Of a DNA stretch of 16,243 nucleotides, positions 1 to 7,778 are shown piece after piece (within the stretch, counting starts at the first letter, position 1; every line of letters starts with the position of its first letter). Origin of the DNA: an uncultured Prevotella sp. (GTDB lineage: Bacteria > Bacteroidota > Bacteroidia > Bacteroidales > Bacteroidaceae); assembly GCA_902477645.1 (NCBI GenBank), contig CABSIA010000059.1, positions 1 through 16,243 on the forward strand, written 5' to 3'. The position numbers and the translations under genes were made by a program. Under the pieces are notes generated by a model. That model was not told where the DNA came from. It worked only from the letters and a program-made list of their open reading frames with translations, and ran no database searches.

Positions 1-1
1 G

Positions 2-292
2 CTGAACCTGCTGCTAAACTGCGAGACTTTAGAGTTACCTGCCAGTTACGGCCAAACTGCAGACGAGCTATATTTCGACAGAGTTGGCGAGAACGAGACC
101 CGCCGCGACACCATTTGGATAGAAAAAACCAACGAGCCACATTTTGAGTCGGTAGACTGTGGTGTGAACTATTTCCACACAATAACAGGTGTGAGATACA
201 CCCGCCACGACATAGACTCTGTTACGATAAACAACCGAAACGTTACTTATGACAACAGCAAAGCGCATATTTACATCTACTATAGGCAATAA
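2..292 (+). CDS. DUF6452 family protein, C-terminal part (5' end outside window)
   Basis: An open frame enters at the left edge and runs 96 codons to TAA at 290-292. The visible protein contains DTIWIEKTNEPHFES, then DCGVNYFHTITGVRYT, and ends in HIYIYYRQ. This pattern matches my memory of the Bacteroidales DUF6452 proteins, small predicted lipoproteins or envelope proteins that usually sit just before a DUF6048 gene, as here. The start and any lipobox lie outside the window. The next gene's start lies inside this gene, a 44-base overlap, which suggests one transcript. Function is unknown. The reading frame is certain at this end; the family call rests on motif memory plus the DUF6048 neighbour. 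Confidence 0.72.
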   Translation: MNLLLNCETLELPASYGQTADELYFDRVGENETRRDTIWIEKTNEPHFESVDCGVNYFHTITGVRYTRHDIDSVTINNRNVTYDNSKAHIYIYYRQ

Positions 293-947
293 GCTTTCCG
301 TGCTTGGCTGTTTGCTGATGCTCGCACTGCAGATGGCGGCACAGACGAGAACCATGACTGTTGCCAAAAAAGACACAATCCCCACATTCCGGGGATTACA
401 GATTTATGCCGACCTTGTCGGCGTGGCACAGCTGGCAGTAAGCGACTACGGACAATACGAGGCGGGACTGAGAGTAAATCTGAAAGACAAATATTTTCCC
501 GTTGTCGAGCTTGGCTACGGCGAGGCCGACCACCACAACGATGTTACACAAACCGGATATAACACAAAAGCGCCATACGGAAAAATCGGCATCGACTTCA
601 ATGTCCTGAAAAACAAGCACGACGTCTACAAAGTCTATGCCGGACTGAGATACGCCTTCACATCGTTCAAATTTGACGTGTCACACCCAGATGTGAAAGA
701 TCCTGTCTGGGGGAATGAGACCCCATACGGGGGCTCGGATATAAAAGGAAAATATCATTGGGCCGAGGCTGTTTTCGGAGTAGACGCAAAGATATTCGGC
801 CCGCTGCATCTAGGATGGACCGTGAGATACAAACGCCGTCTGAAACATGACATTGCCGAGATGGGCAACTGCTGGTATGTGCCAGGGTACGGAAAAACAG
901 GCAGCACACTGATTACGGGAACTTTCAATGTAATGCTAAACTTCTGA
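249..947 (+). CDS. DUF6048 family exported protein
   Basis: A 232-residue protein with a signal peptide: basic residues early, a hydrophobic stretch around residues 17-28 (LSVLGCLLMLAL) and a likely cleavage site after AAQ near residue 32. The rest is rich in alternating aromatic and polar segments (YFPVVELGYGEADHHND, HVYKVYAGLRYAF-like, LHLGWTVRYKRRL) and ends in FNVMLNF. A terminal Phe and beta-strand pattern of this kind fits a small outer-membrane beta-barrel, which is inference. DUF6048 is a Bacteroidales family of unknown role. The ATG at 249 is chosen because later in-frame starts would remove the basic n-region. It overlaps the upstream gene by 44 bases, and apbE follows after 4 bases. 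Confidence 0.8.
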   Translation: MTTAKRIFTSTIGNKLSVLGCLLMLALQMAAQTRTMTVAKKDTIPTFRGLQIYADLVGVAQLAVSDYGQYEAGLRVNLKDKYFPVVELGYGEADHHNDVTQTGYNTKAPYGKIGIDFNVLKNKHDVYKVYAGLRYAFTSFKFDVSHPDVKDPVWGNETPYGGSDIKGKYHWAEAVFGVDAKIFGPLHLGWTVRYKRRLKHDIAEMGNCWYVPGYGKTGSTLITGTFNVMLNF

Positions 948-951
948 CATC

Positions 952-1968
952 ATGAATAAAAAGAAAATGATATGGCAGCTGCCGTTTCTCCTACTGCTCA
1001 TAGCGGGTACGGTGTTTATCGTCAGACAACAGAAGAACACCCCCTATCAACATGACGCCGGACTGGTGTTTGGAACAGAATACCACATAACATATCAGCA
1101 CGCTGACAACCTGAAAACCGAAATCGAGAATGAGCTTGACAAGGTTGACATGGCTTTATCGCCATTCAATAAAAAATCGGTTATAACGAAAGTAAACGAC
1201 AACAAGCCCGTTGAGCTGAACGACATGTTTACCAGCGTCTTCAACCTTGCCATGAACATATCCGGCGAGACATACGGAGCCTTCGACATAACCGTGGCGC
1301 CACTCGTAAACGCATGGGGATTCGGTTTCAAAAAAGGCACTATGCCCGACAAACATGTTATAGACAGCCTGCGCCAGATTACGGGCTACCAAAAAGTTGC
1401 CATAAAAAACGGGAAAGTTGTGAAATCCGACCCGAGAATAATGCTCGACTGCAGCTCGATAGCAAAGGGATACGGATGCGACATCGTGGCGCGCATGCTC
1501 GAACGGAAAGGCATAGAGAACTACATGGTTGAGATTGGAGGCGAGATAGTGACAAAAGGCATAAGCCAAAAACGGCAGCCATGGCGAATCGGTGTGACGA
1601 GACCAGCCGACGACTCTGTACTCGTAAGCCAGGAATATCAGACCATTCTCAACGTTACGGACAAAGCCATGGCGACAAGCGGCAACTACCGAAATTTCTA
1701 TTACCGCAACGGTAAAAAATACGCACACACAATAGACCCCAAAACGGGCTATCCCGTACAGCACAACATCCTGTCGGCAACCGTACTGGCAAATAATTGC
1801 GCCACAGCCGACGCATACGCCACAGCATTCATGGTACTTGGATTGGACAAAGCAAAAAAAGTACTGGAAAAGCATAAGGAGCTGATGGCGTACTTCATAT
1901 ACGCTGACAAAAATGGCGACAACAAAGTATGGTTCTCACCATCACTAAAAGATAAAATTGCCAAATGA
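952..1968 (+). CDS. apbE: FAD:protein FMN transferase (ApbE family)
   Basis: A 338-residue ApbE-type flavin transferase, which uses FAD to attach FMN covalently to Thr/Ser of exported or membrane flavoproteins such as NqrC or RnfG subunits, outside the cytoplasm. A hydrophobic N-terminal segment at about residues 7-24 looks like a membrane anchor or uncleaved signal; I see no lipobox Cys. Family motifs appear in order: SPFN at 70-73, GAFDITVAPLVNAWGFG at 109-125, DCSSIAKGYGCD at 166-177, GGE at 196-198, ATSGNYRNFY at 241-250, HTIDPKTGYP at 259-268 and the metal-site region ADAYATAFMVLG at 286-297. Length is usual for the family. It starts 4 bases after DUF6048 and overlaps the regulator by ATGA. 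No obvious target flavoprotein gene lies in the window. Confidence 0.95.
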   Translation: MNKKKMIWQLPFLLLLIAGTVFIVRQQKNTPYQHDAGLVFGTEYHITYQHADNLKTEIENELDKVDMALSPFNKKSVITKVNDNKPVELNDMFTSVFNLAMNISGETYGAFDITVAPLVNAWGFGFKKGTMPDKHVIDSLRQITGYQKVAIKNGKVVKSDPRIMLDCSSIAKGYGCDIVARMLERKGIENYMVEIGGEIVTKGISQKRQPWRIGVTRPADDSVLVSQEYQTILNVTDKAMATSGNYRNFYYRNGKKYAHTIDPKTGYPVQHNILSATVLANNCATADAYATAFMVLGLDKAKKVLEKHKELMAYFIYADKNGDNKVWFSPSLKDKIAK

Positions 1969-2636
1969 AAGACGCAGGACTCAAATTCTACGAACATCTG
2001 ATGCAACTGCCCCTGTTCCAAGGTGTGGGAAGGGAGGATTTGGCCTTAATAGCCGGACACTCTAAAATGGGATTTGAGAAGGTTAACCAAGGAGACGTGA
2101 TAATAAAAGAAGGCGACACTTGCCAAAGGATGCTTTTCCTGACAAACGGGAAGGTAAAAGTTAAAGCAGCAGCCTTCGACAACTCATATTCTATCGAGGA
2201 ATATATATCGGCTCCATACATCATACAGCCCGAACGACTGTTCGGCTTGTCACAAAACTACACAAAAACTTTCACTGCCAGCACCCAATGCCACATAATG
2301 TCATTGGCAAAGGAGAAAATTCTGAAACTGGCAGACGAAATTCTTATTTTCAGGCTAAACCTGCTGGGCACATATACCACTCAGGTTCAGAAAAAAGAGA
2401 ATATGCTCTGGCAGAAATATCCAGAGTCTCTTGAGAAGAGAATATCAAAATGGATACTCTCAAGGTGCCTGCGTCCGGCAGGAGAGAAACACATAAAAAT
2501 AAAAATGGAAACTCTCGCACAAGAGCTCAACGACAGCCGTCTCGACATTTCCGTAGCTCTGAACAACATGCAGAAACAGAAACTGCTGACCCTGTCAAGA
2601 GGAATGATACATATACAGCAAGCTGAGAAACTTTAG
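1965..2636 (+). CDS. Crp/Fnr family transcriptional regulator
   Basis: A 223-residue two-domain regulator. Residues about 13-120 form a cNMP-binding-like beta roll (QGDVIIKEGDTCQRMLFLTNGKVKV is the usual glycine-rich start), followed by a long dimer helix and a C-terminal winged helix. The recognition part is ETLAQELNDSRLDISVALNN followed by LLTLSRGMIHI. The phosphate-binding Arg signature of true cAMP receptors is not evident: the equivalent stretch reads FGLSQNYTKTFTASTQ. There is also no N-terminal Cys cluster of the Fnr type, so the ligand is unknown. It shares ATGA with the end of apbE, so the two are probably co-translated, and the regulator may respond to envelope redox or flavin state (inference). 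Confidence 0.87.
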   Translation: MKDAGLKFYEHLMQLPLFQGVGREDLALIAGHSKMGFEKVNQGDVIIKEGDTCQRMLFLTNGKVKVKAAAFDNSYSIEEYISAPYIIQPERLFGLSQNYTKTFTASTQCHIMSLAKEKILKLADEILIFRLNLLGTYTTQVQKKENMLWQKYPESLEKRISKWILSRCLRPAGEKHIKIKMETLAQELNDSRLDISVALNNMQKQKLLTLSRGMIHIQQAEKL

Positions 2637-2675
2637 ACAATATAAAATTTACAAAACACACCATAAAAAAACGTT

Positions 2676-4745
2676 ATGAACGACAATAATACAGAGAGAA
2701 CGAACCCGTTTTTCGCACCATACGACACCCTGCACGACACCGTGCCCTTCAACAGGATCACGCCCGAGGACTACGAGGAGGCGTTTATGGAAGGCATACG
2801 CCGGGATGACGAGGAAATTGAGAAAATCATCAATAATCCAGAAGAGCCAACTTTTGAGAATACACTGACATTTGTTGACGAGTCGAAAGAAAAAGGCTAT
2901 TACTCTCTTCTCGACAGAGTGTCTAATGTCTTCTTCTGCATGCTTAGCGCCGAGACCAACAACCAGATGGACGAGCTGGCACAGAAGTTAAGTCCGATAC
3001 TGACCAAGCACGCCAACGACGTAACCTTTAACAAAAAATTCTTTGAGCGTGTAAAATATGTTTACGAACACCATCGTCCTTTGAATGCAGAGGAGCAGAT
3101 GCTGCTCGACAACTGCTACGACGGATTTGTAAGAAGCGGCGCGCTGCTGAATGAGAAAGGAAAAGAGAAACTACGCAAACTTACAGAAGAGGCAAGTCTG
3201 CTGTCGCTGCAATTCTCACAAAACCTTCTGAAAGAGACAAAGGCCTACCAACTTCACATCACTGACGAGAGACTGCTCGACGGACTGCCAGAGACAGCAA
3301 TAGAGGCAGCCTCGCAGACCGCACACGAAAACGGGAAACACGGATGGGTTTTCACACTCGATTTCCCGAGCTTCTCTCCGTTTATGACCTATTCCACCCG
3401 ACGTGAGCTGCGCCGCCAGATGTATATGGCAAAAAATACGGAATGTACTCACGCCAACAGCGCCAACAACCTTGAGATATGCAAAAGGCTCATTAATCTA
3501 AGACGTGAGATGGCTCAGTTGCTGGGCTACGACACCTTTGCCGAGTATGTGCTGAAACACCGCATGGCGTCAACAGTCGGGAATGTCGACAAACTGCTCA
3601 ACCAGCTGATAGACGCATACAAGCCAAAGGCACTGAAAGAAATGGCAGAAATAGAGGCGTTGGCAAAAAAAATGGAAGGCGGGGATTTTGTTCTTGAGCC
3701 ATGGGACATCAGCTTCTACAGCCACAAGCTGCAGATGGAGAAATATAATCTCGATGCCGAGATGCTGCGCCCATACTTCCGGCTTGACAGAGTTATCGAT
3801 GGCGTATTCGGACTTGCAAACAAGCTGTATGGCATAACTTTTAAGGAGAACAAAGACATCCAGGTTTATGCGCCAGACGTGAAGGCCTACGAGGTGTTCG
3901 ATAAGGACGGCAGCTATCTGGCCGTTTTCTACGCCGACTTCCACCCGAGAAACGGAAAGCGTGGCGGTGCATGGATGACAGAGTTCCAAGGACAGTGGAT
4001 AGACAGAAAAGGCAACAACGTGAGACCGCATGTAAGCGTTGTGATGAACTTTACAAAACCTACCGACACTAAGCCAGCTCTGCTTACGCTCGGTGAGGTT
4101 GAGACTTTCCTGCACGAGTTTGGACACTCTCTGCACGGAATGTTTGCCAACACCAAATATGAAAGTCTTTCCGGAACAAACGTATGGTGGGATTTCGTTG
4201 AGCTGCCGTCACAATTTATGGAGAATTATTCTGTTGAGAAAGATTTTCTCAGAACATTCGCATTCCATTATGAGACAGACGAGCCAATTCCAGACGAGCT
4301 TATAGAGAGAATTATAAGAAGCCGCAACTTTAATGTAGGCTATGCGTGCTTGCGCCAGGTAAGCTTCGGACTGCTCGATATGGCATACTACACCATGACA
4401 AAGAAATTCAACGGCGACATAAAAGAATTTGAGAAAAAGGCTTGGGAAAAAGCCATGGTTATGAAACAACTGCCCGACACCTGCATGACGGTTCAGTTCT
4501 CGCACATCATGGCCGGAGGCTATGCCGCCGGATATTACAGCTACAAATGGGCAGAGGTTCTTGACGCCGACGCATTCAGCGTGTTCAAGGAAAACGGCAT
4601 TTTTGACCAGGCCACGGCACAACGATTCAGAGACGAGGTGCTGTCGAAGGGAGGAACCGAGCACCCGATGGCTCTATACAAGAGATTTCGCGGGCAAGAG
4701 CCAACCATCGACGCTCTGCTGAAACGAAACGGCATAATAAAATAA
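2676..4745 (+). CDS. dcp: M3 family metallopeptidase (peptidyl-dipeptidase Dcp-like)
   Basis: A 689-residue zinc peptidase of the thimet oligopeptidase family, degrading short peptides. The zinc motif HEFGH is at residues 480-484 (within VETFLHEFGHSLHGMF) and the third ligand is most likely Glu509 in WWDFVELPSQFMENY. The C-terminal substrate-binding region AGGYAAGYYSYKWAEVLDAD is intact. The helical N-terminal half and the overall length are normal for M3A. The SGTNVWWDFVELPSQ form is closer to Dcp than to oligopeptidase A by memory, so dcp is preferred but prlC-like naming is possible. No signal peptide is visible, which suggests a cytoplasmic enzyme. It starts 39 bases after the regulator gene and is followed by dCMP deaminase after 7 bases. 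Confidence 0.93.
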   Translation: MNDNNTERTNPFFAPYDTLHDTVPFNRITPEDYEEAFMEGIRRDDEEIEKIINNPEEPTFENTLTFVDESKEKGYYSLLDRVSNVFFCMLSAETNNQMDELAQKLSPILTKHANDVTFNKKFFERVKYVYEHHRPLNAEEQMLLDNCYDGFVRSGALLNEKGKEKLRKLTEEASLLSLQFSQNLLKETKAYQLHITDERLLDGLPETAIEAASQTAHENGKHGWVFTLDFPSFSPFMTYSTRRELRRQMYMAKNTECTHANSANNLEICKRLINLRREMAQLLGYDTFAEYVLKHRMASTVGNVDKLLNQLIDAYKPKALKEMAEIEALAKKMEGGDFVLEPWDISFYSHKLQMEKYNLDAEMLRPYFRLDRVIDGVFGLANKLYGITFKENKDIQVYAPDVKAYEVFDKDGSYLAVFYADFHPRNGKRGGAWMTEFQGQWIDRKGNNVRPHVSVVMNFTKPTDTKPALLTLGEVETFLHEFGHSLHGMFANTKYESLSGTNVWWDFVELPSQFMENYSVEKDFLRTFAFHYETDEPIPDELIERIIRSRNFNVGYACLRQVSFGLLDMAYYTMTKKFNGDIKEFEKKAWEKAMVMKQLPDTCMTVQFSHIMAGGYAAGYYSYKWAEVLDADAFSVFKENGIFDQATAQRFRDEVLSKGGTEHPMALYKRFRGQEPTIDALLKRNGIIK

Positions 4746-4752
4746 AAAAGAC

Positions 4753-5208
4753 ATGACAACAGAACATTCTATCAACAAGCAAAACCTTCTCGACTCCAGA
4801 TATTTGAGAATGGCACGCATCTGGGCTGAGAACAGCTACTGCGTACGCAGAAAAGTCGGGGCACTGGTCGTGAAGGACAATGCCATAATAAGCGACGGCT
4901 ACAACGGCACACCAAGCGGTTTCGAAAACAAATGCGAGGACGATAACAATGTGACATACCCATACGTATTGCATGCCGAGGCAAACGCCATCACAAAACT
5001 TGCACGAAGCTCAAACAACAGCGACGGCTCTACGCTATATGTCACAGCCTCGCCATGTATAGAGTGTGCAAAACTCATCATTCAGGCAGGCATAAAACGT
5101 GTGGTCTACGGTGAGAAATACAGACTCGAAGACGGCATTGACTTGCTGCGCAAAGCAGGCATAGAAGTTCAATATTTTAACGCTCAGGAAAACAATGAAG
5201 CAAAATAA
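4753..5208 (+). CDS. deoxycytidylate (dCMP) deaminase
   Basis: A 151-residue zinc deaminase of the ComEB/dCMP deaminase type, converting dCMP to dUMP for dTMP synthesis in the cytoplasm. The catalytic and zinc motifs are clear: His74-Ala-Glu76 in VLHAEANAI, and Pro101-Cys102-Ile-Glu-Cys105 in SPCIECAKLI. The early part (ARIWAENSYCVRRKVGALVV, then DGYNGTPSGF) is typical of dCMP deaminases rather than tRNA or guanine deaminases. The start lies 7 bases after the peptidase stop, and the end overlaps the S41 peptidase by 14 bases. Grouping with a folate gene two genes on fits a dTMP-supply role. Confidence 0.93.
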   Translation: MTTEHSINKQNLLDSRYLRMARIWAENSYCVRRKVGALVVKDNAIISDGYNGTPSGFENKCEDDNNVTYPYVLHAEANAITKLARSSNNSDGSTLYVTASPCIECAKLIIQAGIKRVVYGEKYRLEDGIDLLRKAGIEVQYFNAQENNEAK

Positions 5209-6838
5209 ATCTTACCGGTACATGCCGTTGATAATGGCGGCATGTGTCGTTACAGGTATCATCATCGGCAGTTTCTTTGCCAACAGATTTTCAGGCAACC
5301 GTCTCAACGTCATAAACAGCGGAAGCAACAGGCTGACAAACCTGTTGAGAATAATCGACGACATGTATGTTGACAAAGTCGACATCGACTCGCTGGTAGA
5401 GGATGCCATGCCCCGAATTCTTGCCGAGCTCGACCCGCATTCTGTCTATATAAAAGCCAAAGACGTGCAGGCAGCCAACGACGACCTCAAAGGCTCGTTC
5501 TCGGGTATCGGTGTCGAATTCACCATTCGCAAAGACACTATCCACGTACAAAGGGTAATTGAGAACGGACCGGCAGAGCGGGCTGGCGTACTGGCTGGCG
5601 ACAAGATTATCAGTATCGACGACAAAAGTTTCGTAGGCAAAATCGTGACCAACGAGGAGTCTATGAAAAGACTTAAAGGTCCGAAAGACACTAAGGTGAA
5701 AATCGGCGTTGTAAGATACGGACATGCCAAACCAGTCTACATGACCATAACACGCGGAGAAATTCCGACAAAGAGCATAACTTCCGTCTATATGCTCGAT
5801 GACGAGACCGGCTACATAAGAGTTAAAAATTTTGGCGAGACAACATACACAGAGCTGCTCATCGCATTGGCTCAGTTGTCGCAAGAGGGCTTCAGCAACC
5901 TTGTAATAGACCTTCGCGACAATGTTGGCGGTTTTCTGGAAAGCTCGGTTCAGATGGCAAATGAGTTTTTGCCAAAAAACAAGCTCATTGTTTACACCGA
6001 GGGACGCAAATCGCCAAGAAAAGACTACCGCTCAAACGGACAGGGAAGCTACCAGGACATACCGCTCGTAGTTCTTATCAACGAGGGCTCCGCATCGGCA
6101 TCCGAGATTTTTGCCGGAGCCATACAAGACAACGACCGGGGCACTATAATTGGCCGCCGCTCGTTCGGCAAAGGTCTTGTACAGCAACAGATTGAGTTCC
6201 CCGACGGCAGCATGATCCGACTTACAATAGCAAGATACTATACACCTTCGGGCAGATGCATCCAAAAGCCTTACACTACTGGCGATGACAACGAATACGC
6301 CCAAGACATTGTGACAAGATACCAGCACGGAGAATTCTTCAGCCAAGACAGCATAAAGCATACAGGACCGGCTTATCACACACGGCTTGGAAGAATTGTC
6401 TACGGCGGCGGCGGCATCACTCCCGACATATTTGTGCCAGAGGACACTCTCAACATAACCTCGTATTACAAAGAGGCTGCCATGAGCGGACTCATACTGC
6501 AATTTGCCTTCACCTATACCGATAACAACCGACAGAAGATGAAGCAGTTTGAGGAAATGCTCGAACTGGCAGACTACCTGAAAAAGCAGAATACTGTTGA
6601 GCAGTTTGCGACCTACGCCAACTCTCACGGCCTGCAGCGACGCAACCTTATGATAAAGAAGTCGCACAACCTGCTTGAGAGATATATAAACAGCCGTATT
6701 ATATACAACATGCTCGACGAGCAGTCGTGGAACCAGTATATAAATCAAGATGACAATGTGATATCTGCAACTCTGAAGGTGTTCAAAGAAAATGCGGCCT
6801 TCCCTAAGGCTCCAGCTGAAAAGCCAAAGAAAAAATGA
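5195..6838 (+). CDS. S41 family C-terminal processing peptidase (CtpA/Prc type)
   Basis: A 547-residue protease that would trim or degrade proteins in the periplasm. A single N-terminal hydrophobic segment lies at residues about 10-29 (a signal anchor). A PDZ domain covers about 98-190 (SFSGIGVEF, then GPAERAGVLAGDKIISIDD). The catalytic domain carries Ser301 in NEGSASASEIFAGA and Lys326 in RRSFGKGLVQ, 25 residues apart as expected for the Ser-Lys dyad of the family. RDNVGGFLESS at 241-251 and YYTPSGRCIQKP at 348-359 are further family blocks. A helical C-terminal region of about 120 residues follows and ends in a Lys/Pro-rich tail. Its start lies 14 bases inside the dCMP deaminase gene, and its stop overlaps the next start by ATGA. 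Confidence 0.94.
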   Translation: MKQNKSYRYMPLIMAACVVTGIIIGSFFANRFSGNRLNVINSGSNRLTNLLRIIDDMYVDKVDIDSLVEDAMPRILAELDPHSVYIKAKDVQAANDDLKGSFSGIGVEFTIRKDTIHVQRVIENGPAERAGVLAGDKIISIDDKSFVGKIVTNEESMKRLKGPKDTKVKIGVVRYGHAKPVYMTITRGEIPTKSITSVYMLDDETGYIRVKNFGETTYTELLIALAQLSQEGFSNLVIDLRDNVGGFLESSVQMANEFLPKNKLIVYTEGRKSPRKDYRSNGQGSYQDIPLVVLINEGSASASEIFAGAIQDNDRGTIIGRRSFGKGLVQQQIEFPDGSMIRLTIARYYTPSGRCIQKPYTTGDDNEYAQDIVTRYQHGEFFSQDSIKHTGPAYHTRLGRIVYGGGGITPDIFVPEDTLNITSYYKEAAMSGLILQFAFTYTDNNRQKMKQFEEMLELADYLKKQNTVEQFATYANSHGLQRRNLMIKKSHNLLERYINSRIIYNMLDEQSWNQYINQDDNVISATLKVFKENAAFPKAPAEKPKKK

Positions 6839-7386
6839 CAACAGACAAGAAAGAGCTTAGAGTTCTGATAAGACAACGCAAACGACAACTCACAGAAAGC
6901 CGGCGGCAAGAGTTGTCGTTTGCCATAAACAGCCTGCTGCTGCAACATCCCCATGTTGCCGGGGCTGAGGTTGTCATGCTTTATAGCCCACTTCCCGACG
7001 AGGTGGACACCCGTTTGCTGATAGAGAAACTCCACACGACGGGAAAAACCATTGTGTTGCCAGCCGTGACGGGCGACGGCATAATGGAAACAAGAATATA
7101 CGAAGGTGCGGAAAGCCTTTCCATAGGAGCATACGGAATAAGCGAGCCTACAGGCAGCGCATATACAGATTATGCAAAAATAGATGTTGCCATCGTTCCA
7201 GGCATGGCATTTGACAATAAAAAGCACAGGTTAGGAAGAGGCAAGGGATATTACGACCGTTTCTTGGCAGACAAACCGCATATATACAAAATTGGAGTTT
7301 GTTTTGATTTCCAATTGGTTGACGAAGTGCCAAGCGGCAAGTATGATATTTGCATGGATGAAATTGTCAGCAATGCCCAACACTAA
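6835..7386 (+). CDS. 5-formyltetrahydrofolate cyclo-ligase
   Basis: A 183-residue enzyme that converts 5-formyl-THF to 5,10-methenyl-THF with ATP, returning a storage or inhibitory folate to the active pool. The diagnostic block LGRGKGYYDRF is at residues 133-143, preceded by IDVAIVPGMAFD, and YGISEPTG lies at 100-107. The N-terminus shows the usual basic helix (KKELRVLIRQRKRQL). Length is normal. The gene shares ATGA with the S41 peptidase and is the last gene of the operon; it is followed by the inverted-palindrome element at 7390-7476. The synonyms fthC, ygfA and MTHFS are all in use, so no symbol is assigned. Confidence 0.94.
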   Translation: MTTDKKELRVLIRQRKRQLTESRRQELSFAINSLLLQHPHVAGAEVVMLYSPLPDEVDTRLLIEKLHTTGKTIVLPAVTGDGIMETRIYEGAESLSIGAYGISEPTGSAYTDYAKIDVAIVPGMAFDNKKHRLGRGKGYYDRFLADKPHIYKIGVCFDFQLVDEVPSGKYDICMDEIVSNAQH

Positions 7387-7389
7387 ATC

Positions 7390-7476
7390 TGTAGGGCCGC
7401 TATGTATAGCGGCCGCAAGTAAGAAACAACAAAATTGACATAGCTAATTGCGGGCGCTATTCATAGCGGCCCTACA
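7390..7476. repeat. REPIN-like element: two inverted GTAG-headed palindromes
   Basis: The outer 29 bases at each end (7390-7418 and 7448-7476) are inverted copies that differ at two positions, around a 29-base centre. Each arm is GTAG followed by a 20-base palindrome: GGCCGCTATGTATAGCGGCC at 7395-7414 (perfect 9-bp stem, 2-base loop), and on the minus strand GGCCGCTATGAATAGCGCCC (7471-7452, one stem mismatch). GTAG plus a palindrome, paired in inverted orientation, is the known form of REP/REPIN elements mobilised by RAYT (TnpA-REP) transposases. The element fills the gap between convergent genes, so it may also end transcription from both sides. A further single arm recurs at 16197-16226. 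Confidence 0.8.
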
Positions 7477-7487
7477 AACACAGAAAA

Positions 7488-7778
7488 TCAAAAAATCCTG
7501 ATATCGCTAATAACAAATGAGCCTACCTGCTCATTAAGCCTTTTAACAAGCTGCGACCGCATCATAGACAAATCCTGCCGCAAAGCCGGATTTGTTATTT
7601 TTACAAACAAAGTCTGGTTCTTAATAAACTTCTCTGTGGTATATCGTGCCACAACCCCACCCGTTACCGTTTCCCAAGAGTCGACAATGCGTTTCTGCTG
7701 CAACGGAACTTCCAATCCCTCTTCCCTAAGCAGTTTCTGCAGCACATCAGCCAACGATTTCACCTCACGCCTAAACAT
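7488..7778 (-). CDS. dciA: DUF721 domain protein, DciA-like helicase loader
   Basis: A 96-residue protein that is essentially one DUF721 domain: VKSLADVLQKLLREEGLEVPLQ at the start, DSWETVTGGVVARYT in the middle, then TLFVKITNPALRQDLSMMRSQLV and a short C-terminal strand. DciA is the ancestral loader of the replicative helicase DnaB in bacteria lacking DnaC or DnaI. Bacteroidota versions are short single-domain proteins and commonly neighbour recF, as here. The ATG lies 8 bases inside the recF 3' end, so translational coupling is likely. The function is inferred from family; the domain call is firm. Confidence 0.85.
   Translation of the reverse strand: MFRREVKSLADVLQKLLREEGLEVPLQQKRIVDSWETVTGGVVARYTTEKFIKNQTLFVKITNPALRQDLSMMRSQLVKRLNEQVGSFVISDIRIF

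Noticed and set aside
1156..1875. 239-codon open frame on the minus strand inside apbE
   Set aside because: It lies antisense to a clear ApbE gene, has no recognisable domain and is rich in Cys, His and Val as expected from a shadow frame.
3570..4136. 188-codon open frame on the minus strand inside the M3 peptidase gene
   Set aside because: It opposes the conserved zinc-domain coding sequence and has no family features.
6032..6841. 269-codon open frame on the minus strand inside the S41 peptidase gene
   Set aside because: It is antisense to the intact catalytic domain and C-terminal region of the peptidase; no motif or start context supports it.
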